Origin: Bacteroidota bacterium
GTDB lineage: Bacteria > Bacteroidota > Ignavibacteria > Ignavibacteriales > Ignavibacteriaceae
Assembly: GCA_021778375.1 (NCBI GenBank)
Contig: JAJYCM010000002.1
Span: forward strand, 1 to 37,862
Direction: 5' to 3'
Length of the DNA stretch: 37,862 nucleotides
Shown here piece after piece: positions 28,084-35,907 of this stretch (position 1 is the first letter of the stretch; every line of letters begins with the position of its first letter). The notes below the pieces were generated by a model. That model made no database searches and was not told the origin of the DNA. It saw nothing but the letters and a program-made list of their open reading frames with translations. A program made the translations under genes and the position numbers.

Positions 28084-29598
28084 ATGAATAAAATTAAATT
28101 AGTTCTCGTATGTTTTCTAATAATATATTTTTCTTCCGTATTTGCGCAAAGTAAGGTAAAAAGAAAACCAAATGTAATATTCATTCTTGCCGATGATTTA
28201 GGCTGGCGGGATGTTACGTATATGGGGAGTAAGTATTATCAGACGTCTAATATAGACGCACTGGCAAAAGAAGGGGTGGTATTAACAAATGCTTATGCCG
28301 CTGCGCCTTTATGTTCTGCTTCCAGAGCTTCAATAATGACCGGCTTATATCCGGCAAAAACCGGAATTCTTGATGCAGGATGTCATGTTAAAGATGTAAG
28401 ATTATATGCCAGCGTAAGAGAATCTGAATCACCCAAAGCTAAAGTTCTTCCTGTAGTATCAGCTACTAGATTAAAATTAGATTATTACACTTTGGGCAAA
28501 GCTTTTAGAGATGCAGGATATTTTACTGCCCATATAGGGAAATGGCATCTTGGGTGGCCTCCATATGATGCGCTTCATCAGGGCTTTGAAATAGATATAC
28601 CTCACACCGGAGAGTCAGGTCCAACACCGAATGGATGGTTTTATCCTTTCCCAGTATGGCCGGGACATGGAAAGCCAGGTGATAATCTAGAAGATGATAT
28701 GGCAGAACAAGCAGTTAAATTTATTAAAAGCCATAAAGATAAACCGTTCTTATTAGATTATTGGGCTTTTTCAGTACATGCTCCATGGAATGCAAAACAA
28801 AGCCTTATTGATAAATATGCAAAATTGGCTGATCCAAATGATCCCCAGCATAATCCCGTTTATGCCGCAATGATAGAAACACTGGACGATGCTGTCGGAA
28901 GAATAATGAAAACTCTAAAAGAAGAAGGACTGGCTGACAACACTATAATAATCTTTACCTCCGATAACGGCGGGGTAACTTGGGGTGAGAAAACCTACAT
29001 ACCAGACCCATACAAAGGAATACCTATAACCAGCAACGCCCCTCTAAGAGGAGGCAAGGCTACAACCTACAACGGTGGAGTACGCGTGCCTTTTATTGCC
29101 GTCTGGCCGGGACATATAAAACCGGGAAGCGTTAATGATTCAAGTATTATAGATGGTGTAGATATATATCCAACATTAATGAATATGTGCGGCATACAGC
29201 CCAAACAAGGAATTGATTATGACGGTGTCAATGTCTTACCGGCTTTAGAAAATAAACCATTCAAACATGGTCCTATCTTTATACATTTCCCTCTTTATAT
29301 AAAGTTAACTCATCAAATTCCTGCTACGGCAGTTATAGACGGAAATTGGAAATTAATACGATATTACTATGATAGTAATGACCACGCGGACAAATTTGCA
29401 TTGTATAATCTAAAGGATGATATCGGGGAAAAAACTAATCTTGCGTCGAAAATGCCCGATAAGGTAAAGCAGCTAAATAAACTAATTACCGGATTCCTAA
29501 ATAATTCGGGTGCTGTCTTACCGAGACCAAATCCTAAATATAATTCCTCCTTTAATGTCCGGTTAAAAAATAATGAGATCAATGAAAATAAACATTGA
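28084..29598 (+). CDS. Type I sulfatase with Sec signal peptide
   Basis: An in-frame ATG exists at 28069, but the second ATG at 28084 is preceded by AAAGGA six bases upstream, whereas 28069 has no such site. The shorter form also starts cleanly with a Sec signal peptide (M-N-K-I-K-L, cleavage after S-V-F-A-Q). The 504-residue protein has the sulfatase opening K-P-N-V-I-F-I-L-A-D-D-L-G. Its catalytic Cys is C77 in L-C-S-A-S-R, the C-x-A-x-R variant, followed by T-G-L-Y-P-A. G-K-W-H-L-G and F-T-S-D-N-G-G follow. The D-D-L-G and S-D-N-G-G motifs place it in a different subgroup from the other four sulfatases of the window, close to typical Bacteroides polysaccharide sulfatases. It differs from them in having no twin-arginine motif. 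Confidence 0.92.
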   Translation: MNKIKLVLVCFLIIYFSSVFAQSKVKRKPNVIFILADDLGWRDVTYMGSKYYQTSNIDALAKEGVVLTNAYAAAPLCSASRASIMTGLYPAKTGILDAGCHVKDVRLYASVRESESPKAKVLPVVSATRLKLDYYTLGKAFRDAGYFTAHIGKWHLGWPPYDALHQGFEIDIPHTGESGPTPNGWFYPFPVWPGHGKPGDNLEDDMAEQAVKFIKSHKDKPFLLDYWAFSVHAPWNAKQSLIDKYAKLADPNDPQHNPVYAAMIETLDDAVGRIMKTLKEEGLADNTIIIFTSDNGGVTWGEKTYIPDPYKGIPITSNAPLRGGKATTYNGGVRVPFIAVWPGHIKPGSVNDSSIIDGVDIYPTLMNMCGIQPKQGIDYDGVNVLPALENKPFKHGPIFIHFPLYIKLTHQIPATAVIDGNWKLIRYYYDSNDHADKFALYNLKDDIGEKTNLASKMPDKVKQLNKLITGFLNNSGAVLPRPNPKYNSSFNVRLKNNEINENKH

Positions 29599-29644
29599 TA
29601 AATTTTAATAAAAATATTAAATTTTCAGAAAAAGGCAGAAGAAA

Positions 29645-30970
29645 ATGATTTCGGAAAATGAAGAATTAAATTCTGTTCCAGCCTTTAATATAATGGCAAA
29701 ACCGATTGGGCCAATATGTAACCTGGATTGCAAATATTGTTTCTATCTGGAAAAAGAAAATCTTTATCCGAATGCGGATAATTTTAAGATGCCTTATAAT
29801 ATACTCGAATCTTTTATCCGGCAAAAAATCCGAGCTCATAAAGTACCGAATGTGCATTTTGCATGGCAGGGTGGCGAACCGACATTATTAGGTGTAGAAT
29901 ATTTTAAGAAAGTAGTAGAATTTCAAAAAGAATATGCGAACGGAAAAACTATTACAAATGCATTTCAAACAAATGGAATTTTGCTTGATGATAAATGGTG
30001 TGAGTTTTTTAAAGAAAATAATTTTTTAATAGGCTTGTCGATTGACGGACCGGAGGAGTTACATGACCGGTATAGGGTAAATAAGGGAAATAATCCAACT
30101 TTCAATCAAGTAATAAAAGGGATCGGATATCTTAAAAAACATAAAGTTGAATTTAATACACTTACAGTAGTTAATCGTGATAATTCCTATCAGCCCCTAA
30201 CGGTTTATAATTTTCTTAAAGAAATCGGTAGCGGCTTTATGCAATTCATTCCGATAGTCGAGAGGGTAGCTGACATTCCAAAGAACGGACTTAAATTAAT
30301 TTCACCAGATTATAACGATACTGCAAAAGTTACCGATTGGTCGGTGGAACCCTTACAGTATGGAAATTTTTTATGTTCGATTTTTGATGAATGGGTAAGG
30401 AAAGATGTGGGTAAAATCTTTGTACAATTATTTGATGTCTCTTTAGAATTATGGTACGGCATGCAAGCCTCACTTTGCATATTCAGAAAGACCTGCGGTG
30501 ATGCAATGATAATTGAACATAATGGCGACGTTTATTCTTGTGATCATTTTGTATATCCGGAGAATAAACTCGGTAATATTATGGATAATCCACTTGCAGC
30601 GCTGGTTAATTCAGGTCAACAAAGAAAATTCGGGGCAGACAAGCTTATGTCGCTACCTAATTATTGCAAAAACTGCGAAGTAAGATTTGCATGCAACGGT
30701 GAATGTCCGAAGCACCGCTTTCTTAAAACTCCAGACGGCGAAGAGGGGTTAAACTACTTATGCGCCGGATATAAAAAATATTTTAACCATATCAATGTAT
30801 ACATGAATTATATGGTAAACGAATTAAAGAATAGGAGACCGCCGGTAAACATAATGAGTTGGGTTAGGGAGAAAGATAAGGGATTCCCGAGTCTAAAACC
30901 GGAACGAAACGAACCATGTCCTTGCGGTAGTGGTTTGAAATATAAAAAATGCTGCGAACCTAAGGCATAA
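29645..30970 (+). CDS. Anaerobic sulfatase-maturating enzyme (radical SAM) with SEC-C tail
   Basis: The 441-residue protein lacks a signal peptide and is cytoplasmic. The radical SAM cluster motif is C25-N-L-D-C29-K-Y-C32, preceded by M-A-K-P-I-G-P-I as in known anSMEs. W-Q-G-G-E-P-T-L and G-L-S-I-D-G-P follow. The C-terminal SPASM region carries the auxiliary-cluster cysteines: C-G-D-A, Y-S-C-D-H-F-V-Y-P-E, and C-K-N-C-E-V-R-F-A-C-N-G-E-C-P-K-H-R. The last 20 residues hold a SEC-C zinc motif (P-C-P-C-G-S-G-L-K-Y-K-K-C-C). The enzyme converts the active-site Cys of sulfatases into formylglycine without oxygen, so it should activate the five sulfatases around it. It sits 46 bases after the Sec-type sulfatase. 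The name anSME is secure. Which sulfatases it serves is inferred from proximity. Confidence 0.95.
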   Translation: MISENEELNSVPAFNIMAKPIGPICNLDCKYCFYLEKENLYPNADNFKMPYNILESFIRQKIRAHKVPNVHFAWQGGEPTLLGVEYFKKVVEFQKEYANGKTITNAFQTNGILLDDKWCEFFKENNFLIGLSIDGPEELHDRYRVNKGNNPTFNQVIKGIGYLKKHKVEFNTLTVVNRDNSYQPLTVYNFLKEIGSGFMQFIPIVERVADIPKNGLKLISPDYNDTAKVTDWSVEPLQYGNFLCSIFDEWVRKDVGKIFVQLFDVSLELWYGMQASLCIFRKTCGDAMIIEHNGDVYSCDHFVYPENKLGNIMDNPLAALVNSGQQRKFGADKLMSLPNYCKNCEVRFACNGECPKHRFLKTPDGEEGLNYLCAGYKKYFNHINVYMNYMVNELKNRRPPVNIMSWVREKDKGFPSLKPERNEPCPCGSGLKYKKCCEPKA

Positions 30971-31244
30971 CAAACAAATCTTTAAAAAGCTAAAAAGAAT
31001 TTTATGCTAATTGAATCAAAAAATATTGGAAAATTATTAGCATAAAAATAAATAATGCCATTATAATCAGATATACAAGTTTTGTTTATCCGAAATTCAG
31101 ATAAAAAGCAAGATGAGATCAAGTATAATCAAAAACAAATGTAAATTTAATTCAATGCGTAAATTCAATAATAATTTTGAATAAATTATTTCTTGATAAT
31201 GTTTAGAAGAGAATCTGTTTAATTTATATAATCGGAGTAATATT
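30971..31244. other. AT-rich spacer between maturase and tandem sulfatases
   Basis: No gene is visible. The region contains the 13-base inverted repeat described separately and a smaller dyad at about 31086-31106 (TTTATC...GATAAA). It probably separates two transcription units, with a promoter for the tandem sulfatase genes in the second half. Confidence 0.4.
30999..31048. repeat. Perfect 13-base inverted repeat with 24-base spacer
   Basis: ATTTTATGCTAAT (30999-31011) and ATTAGCATAAAAT (31036-31048) are exact reverse complements. The dyad lies 29 bases after the maturase stop and about 200 bases before the next start codon. It could be a weak stem-loop ending the maturase transcript or a split binding site for a dimeric regulator. 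The stem is AT-rich and not followed by a T-run on the plus strand, so a strong intrinsic terminator is unlikely. Confidence 0.6.
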
Positions 31245-32834
31245 ATGAGTAAAAAAGAAATAAATTCAATTTCCCGAAGGCAGTTTGTCAAACTGACTGG
31301 CGCCGCTGCTTTGTCATCAATGGTGCCTATACCGGTATTAAAATCGGGTAATATTCTCGGGAAACAACTAGGGAAAAAGAAAAAACCAAACCTATTATTT
31401 ATTTTTTCGGATCAGCAAGCAAGAGATATGGTAGGATGCTATGGAAACCGAGATATTCTTACTCCGAACCTTGATAATTTTGCTTCGGAAGGAGTAAAAT
31501 TTCAAGAGTGTATTTCATCTTCACCAGTCTGTACCCCATACAGGGGTATGTTGATGAGTGGACAGCATAGTCTTTATAACGGGGCAATATACAATGATAT
31601 ACCGTTATTGGCAGACAACGGAAAATATTTCGGACATGTATTAAGGGATGCCGGTTATAAGATGGGATACATTGGCAAATGGCATATACTTGGAGGGGAT
31701 CGTAACAGACCTGTGCCTCCTGGAAAGATGCGCTATGGTTTCGATGGAGTATTTCTCTCAGATAATTGCCATGTAGATTTCAGACCATTCAAATGCTATT
31801 ATTGGAATGATGAAGGTAAAAAGGTGTACTTCGATGAATGGGAAGTATACGGTCAGACAAATCAGGCTCTTGATTTTTTGGATAACTGTTCACCTGAATC
31901 GGATGAGCCTTTTGCATTGTTTGTATCCTGGCATCCACCACATGACTGGGGAATTCATGAAGATTCTCTTGTATTTCAATATGATACCATACCAGAACTA
32001 ATGAATCTATATAATCCTGAAAAAATACGACTTCGCCCGAACGTGGAAGATAGTCCCGCTGTTCGCAGAGCATATCAAGGATACTACGGTATGATCAGTG
32101 GTGTTGATACAGCATTTGGTTGGCTAATGGAAAAACTTCGTAAAAAAGGTTTGGAAGAAAACACATTAGTGGTCTTTACTTCTGATCACGGTGCTAACCT
32201 ACATTCATATAACTATACTATAGCAAAAGATCATCCGGAGGATACCGCATCTAGGATTCCGTTCTTGATGCGCCTTCCCAATCGTATTCCTAAAAATAGA
32301 TCAAGTAATTTATTAATTAATCCGATGGATGTTATGCCTACGGTGCTTGGTTTATTAGGATTGGATGTCCCAAGTACGGTACAAGGGCAAGATTACTCCT
32401 CGGCAATAATAAAAGGTAAAGACGACGTTGCCGAATCGGTACCTTTGTTTTTCATTAATCCTGCATGGAGGGGTGTTTATACTCCAAGGTATACCTATGC
32501 TAGAGGTATAGTAAAACAATTTGCTCATGGAAAAGACGGAAAATTAATTCTAAAAGACTTTCCTGTAAAAGTACTTTACGACCGTAAAAAGGATCCTTAC
32601 CAAATGAAGAATCTTTATGATGAGAAAGGCTCTGTTTCCTTGCAGAAGGAGATGGAAAGATTAACAAAGAAGTGGTTGGATCGATTTGACGATCCCGGTG
32701 CTGAACTTTCCATCGAGGAGTTAAATCGCCTATATAGTTATGAGGACGGACATTTTCCCGAGGACACGCAGGAACCCGGATTTAGGGGTAGACCGATCGA
32801 TGTCATTAAAAAATATTATAAACCTGCGCACTAA
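31245..32834 (+). CDS. Type I sulfatase with Tat signal, tandem copy 1
   Basis: The 529-residue protein begins with a twin-arginine signal (S-R-R-Q-F-V-K-L-T-G-A-A-A-L-S-S). The sulfatase domain opens with K-P-N-L-L-F-I-F-S-D-Q-Q (about 48) and carries C96 in V-C-T-P-Y-R-G-M-L-M-S-G, a C-x-P-x-R motif with an unusual Tyr in the fourth position. G-K-W-H-I-L-G-G-D follows near 146, as does F-T-S-D-H-G-A-N-L. The C terminus ends with a distinctive F-R-G-R-P-I-D-V-I-K-K-Y-Y tail. It is closely related over its whole length to the sulfatase at 33371-34999 and to a C-terminal fragment between them, showing local duplication. The substrate sugar is unknown. AATCGGAGTAAT precedes the ATG. Confidence 0.93.
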   Translation: MSKKEINSISRRQFVKLTGAAALSSMVPIPVLKSGNILGKQLGKKKKPNLLFIFSDQQARDMVGCYGNRDILTPNLDNFASEGVKFQECISSSPVCTPYRGMLMSGQHSLYNGAIYNDIPLLADNGKYFGHVLRDAGYKMGYIGKWHILGGDRNRPVPPGKMRYGFDGVFLSDNCHVDFRPFKCYYWNDEGKKVYFDEWEVYGQTNQALDFLDNCSPESDEPFALFVSWHPPHDWGIHEDSLVFQYDTIPELMNLYNPEKIRLRPNVEDSPAVRRAYQGYYGMISGVDTAFGWLMEKLRKKGLEENTLVVFTSDHGANLHSYNYTIAKDHPEDTASRIPFLMRLPNRIPKNRSSNLLINPMDVMPTVLGLLGLDVPSTVQGQDYSSAIIKGKDDVAESVPLFFINPAWRGVYTPRYTYARGIVKQFAHGKDGKLILKDFPVKVLYDRKKDPYQMKNLYDEKGSVSLQKEMERLTKKWLDRFDDPGAELSIEELNRLYSYEDGHFPEDTQEPGFRGRPIDVIKKYYKPAH

Positions 32835-32895
32835 AAAACGTATGTGTCCGGTGTTGCTTATGTTTTGGTAAAAATAGAAAAAATTTAATAAACTT

Positions 32896-33268
32896 TCATG
32901 GGGCATATTCGAAGTTATTAACTAAATTAAGAAAATGGATTGGTTTCAAGAATTTTCCATTAAGAACCCTGTACGATAGGGAAGACGATCCATACCATCG
33001 TAAAAATCTTTACAGAGAAAGAAGCGCCTCCTCGCTTCAGCATGAGATGGAAACTTTGACTCAGAAGTGGCTCGACCACTTCGGGGATCCCGGGATCGCG
33101 TTATCCACTGAAGAGTTGAATCGGCTATATCTCTGGCCCAACGGACATGCATTTCCGATTGACAATCTCGGCACATATAAGGGATACCTACCTAGGGATA
33201 CTCAGGAACCCGGTTTCAGAGGCAGACCTATAGATGTAATTAAAAAATACTATAAACTAGCGCACTAA
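32896..33268 (+). pseudogene. C-terminal remnant of a third paralogous sulfatase
   Basis: About 120 codons align with the ends of the flanking sulfatases: L-Y-D-R-E-D-D-P-Y, L-Q-H-E-M-E-T-L-T-Q-K-W-L-D-H-F, E-E-L-N-R-L-Y, Q-E-P-G-F, and the shared tail R-G-R-P-I-D-V-I-K-K-Y-Y. The homology fades upstream near 32896, and the active-site domain is absent. The first in-frame ATG (33047) has no ribosome-binding site. The fragment carries an extra segment (about 33150-33190, F-P-I-D-N-L-G-T-Y-K-G-Y-L-P) that both intact copies lack, so it comes from a distinct third copy and not from a partial re-duplication of either neighbour. Confidence 0.85.
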
Positions 33269-33370
33269 AAGAAGCATATGCCGCAGATAGTTTCTATAAC
33301 AAAGAGTAAAAAAACTATATTAATTATCCGAAGGTACATTCGAGTTTAATGAATAATTAAGGCTTTTAAC

Positions 33371-34999
33371 ATGAAAAATAAAAAGAACAATTCATTATCA
33401 AGAAGAAATTTTATCAAGTTGAGCGGTGCAGCGGCATTATCATCGGTTGTCCCAAAAATGGGGAATACTGCAAAAAATGTAATATCGGGGCACCTTGGAA
33501 GTAAACCAGGGGAAGTTTATACCGGACAACAAGGAAAGAAGAAAAAACCGAACCTGTTATTTATCTTTTCAGATCAGCAGTCGAGAGACATGGTAGGATG
33601 TTACGGAAATAGAGATTTACTAACACCAAATCTGGACAATTTTGCTTCCGAAGGAGTAAAATTTGAAGAGTGCATCTCATCTTCACCAGTTTGTACAGCA
33701 TATAGGGGGATGTTGATGAGTGGCCAGCATAGCCTTTATAACGGTGCACTTTTTAATGATATGCCATTGTTGGCGAACAATGGAAAATATATTGGGAATG
33801 TATTAAGAGATGCCGGATATAAGATGGGATATATCGGCAAATGGCATTTACTCGGCGGTGATCGTAACAGACTAATACCACCAGGAAAGATGCGCTATGG
33901 ATTTGACGGCACTTTCCTTTCGAATAATTGCCAAGTGGATTTTAGACCTTATAAGTGTTTTTATTGGAATGATAAAGGAGAAAAAGTGTTTTTTGATGAA
34001 TGGGAGGTTTACGGTCAAACTAATCAAGCTCTTGATTTTTTGGATAACTGTTCACCTGAATCCAACGAGCCTTTCGCGCTTTTTGTATCCTGGCATCCGC
34101 CGCATGATTGGGGAATACATATGGACTCATTAATATTTCAATACGATACAATCCCAGAATTAATGAATCTATACGATCCGGATAAGATACGGCTACGTCC
34201 GAATGTGCAGGATTCTCCGGCGGTACGCAGGGCTTATCAAGGATATTATGGCATGATCAGCGGGGTTGATACAGCTTTTGGTTGGCTAATGGAAAAACTT
34301 CGTAAAAAAGGTTTGGAAGAAAATACACTGGTAGTTTTTACTTCGGATCACGGTGATAATTTGCATTCTCATGATTTAGTTATTTGTAAAAGAACACCGT
34401 ATGACACGTCAATAAGAACACCTTTAATTATGAGGTTTCCGAATCATCTTCCGAAGAATAAATCCTCAGAATTGATTATTAATTCTATGGATATAATGCC
34501 GACTATATTGGGTTTATTAGGTCCTGATATACCCGTTTCGGTTCAAGGTCAGGATCTTTCATCGGCAATATTAAATGGCAAAGAAGATGTCGTGGAATCA
34601 GCGCCTTTATTTTTCTTTTATCCAGCTTGGCGAGGTGTTTATACACCTGAATATACGTATGCTGTCGGTAAATTCTCTCAATACATCATCTCAAAAAACG
34701 GAAAACTAGGGATGAAGGATGATTATCACTTAAATGTACTGTTCGACCGGCGTAAAGATCCTTACCAAATAAATAATCTTTATGATGAGAAAGGCTCTGC
34801 CTCATTGCTGAAGGAGATGGAAAGATTAACGAAGAAATGGTTAGAGCATTTTGACGATCCGGGCACGGAATTATCCGAAGCTGAGTTAAACCGCCTTTAT
34901 AGTTATCCCGATGGACATTTTCCGGAAGACACTCGGGAACCCGGTTTCAGGGGCAGACCCATAGATGTTATAAAAAAATATTATGATAAACTCAATTAG
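33371..34999 (+). CDS. Type I sulfatase with Tat signal, tandem copy 2
   Basis: The 542-residue protein has a twin-arginine signal (S-R-R-N-F-I-K-L-S-G-A-A-A-L-S-S) and a slightly longer linker than copy 1. Its catalytic Cys is C108 in V-C-T-A-Y-R-G-M-L-M-S-G, so the motif is C-x-A-x-R where copy 1 has C-x-P-x-R. The body is nearly collinear with copy 1, including G-K-W-H-L-L-G-G-D, W-H-P-P-H-D-W-G-I-H, the A-F-G-W-L-M-E-K-L-R-K-K-G-L-E-E-N-T-L segment and F-T-S-D-H-G-D-N-L. Differences cluster after this point, in the C-terminal subdomain that helps form the substrate pocket. The two copies may therefore have diverged to remove sulfate from different sugars or positions. Confidence 0.93.
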   Translation: MKNKKNNSLSRRNFIKLSGAAALSSVVPKMGNTAKNVISGHLGSKPGEVYTGQQGKKKKPNLLFIFSDQQSRDMVGCYGNRDLLTPNLDNFASEGVKFEECISSSPVCTAYRGMLMSGQHSLYNGALFNDMPLLANNGKYIGNVLRDAGYKMGYIGKWHLLGGDRNRLIPPGKMRYGFDGTFLSNNCQVDFRPYKCFYWNDKGEKVFFDEWEVYGQTNQALDFLDNCSPESNEPFALFVSWHPPHDWGIHMDSLIFQYDTIPELMNLYDPDKIRLRPNVQDSPAVRRAYQGYYGMISGVDTAFGWLMEKLRKKGLEENTLVVFTSDHGDNLHSHDLVICKRTPYDTSIRTPLIMRFPNHLPKNKSSELIINSMDIMPTILGLLGPDIPVSVQGQDLSSAILNGKEDVVESAPLFFFYPAWRGVYTPEYTYAVGKFSQYIISKNGKLGMKDDYHLNVLFDRRKDPYQINNLYDEKGSASLLKEMERLTKKWLEHFDDPGTELSEAELNRLYSYPDGHFPEDTREPGFRGRPIDVIKKYYDKLN

Positions 35000-35056
35000 A
35001 GAATAACAATTAATTATACTTGGTTATTTTATACAATTAGCTAACGGAGAACAATT

Positions 35057-35875
35057 ATGATAATGTATGATATTCACGACAAGACAAGTTTAATATCAAA
35101 TTTGTTTTTGTCTATAATAATACCCGAACAACTGTTTGAGCCCGAAAACAATTGGGAACACAAATATTTCGGAATAGATACATACTCTGCAATTTCAAAC
35201 CCAAAGATTATAAGAAAAAGAATAGAGCTTACAATAGAAAGGAAAAATCAGACTAACGGATTTAGCAATCTAACAATTAAAACGGAGCGTTACTGTAAAA
35301 GTAACTTCTTTTTTTATGCCGATGCTGAGTTGAAATGCAAGAACGACGAAATATCCACACCATTGCTATGGACTTATGAATCAAAGGTAGCAAAAAGAAG
35401 AAGTGATACACCGTATCTTAAAAGCGGAATGAAAAAAAATATTAAGGTTGCCGAAAGAAAATTAATTGTTGAAACGGGCGAAGTTTCCTCAAAAATGGAG
35501 CTCTCAGACAACTATACATGTAAATGGTGTCTTTTGGATGCGATTCAGAGAATGCCTAAAGTACCGGATAAGTCTTTAGAGTTTAAAATGATTGATGAAT
35601 ATGATTCGATCATAGGGGATCAAACTTTACGATTCAGAGAGGCAGCCAAAACCGAAACCGGAAACGGAATGAAAGATATCTATTGTTTCGAACTGTTAGG
35701 CCCCGGAACTATACCAGCTACTTATTGGATTGATTCTTCAGGAAGACTTCTATTCTATCTTTCTGGTATGGAGCTTTTAGTGCTAACAGAGGAAAACGGT
35801 AAAACAGTAATTCCGATTTCTATTTTTTCCGATTGGCAAAAAAAAAGCACTTTTGATTTGACCTTACCAGGGTAA
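35057..35875 (+). CDS. Hypothetical protein of unknown family between sulfatase genes
   Basis: The 272-residue protein is preceded by ACGGAGAAC, and a second in-frame ATG lies two codons downstream. It has no signal peptide or clear membrane segment, so it is probably cytoplasmic, which is unusual among the exported enzymes here. The sequence is beta-rich, with charged strands (R-I-E-L-T-I-E-R-K-N, L-T-I-K-T-E-R-Y), a W-T-Y-E-S-K-V segment, and late in the protein Y-W-I-D-S-S-G-R-L-L-F-Y-L-S-G followed by V-L-T-E-E. The tail is loosely reminiscent of outer-membrane-lipid or DUF3108-type beta-barrel-like folds, but I cannot assign it. It lies 57 bases after one sulfatase and 32 before another, so it is probably co-expressed with them. 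Confidence 0.7.
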   Translation: MIMYDIHDKTSLISNLFLSIIIPEQLFEPENNWEHKYFGIDTYSAISNPKIIRKRIELTIERKNQTNGFSNLTIKTERYCKSNFFFYADAELKCKNDEISTPLLWTYESKVAKRRSDTPYLKSGMKKNIKVAERKLIVETGEVSSKMELSDNYTCKWCLLDAIQRMPKVPDKSLEFKMIDEYDSIIGDQTLRFREAAKTETGNGMKDIYCFELLGPGTIPATYWIDSSGRLLFYLSGMELLVLTEENGKTVIPISIFSDWQKKSTFDLTLPG

Positions 35876-35907
35876 TTATTTCCATTATTAATTAAAGGAC
35901 TAAAATA

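Noticed and set aside
34996..35040. Possible terminator stem AATAAC...GTTATT after the second tandem sulfatase
   Set aside because: The arms are six AT-rich bases with a long loop and no T-run, so it is not distinguishable from chance.
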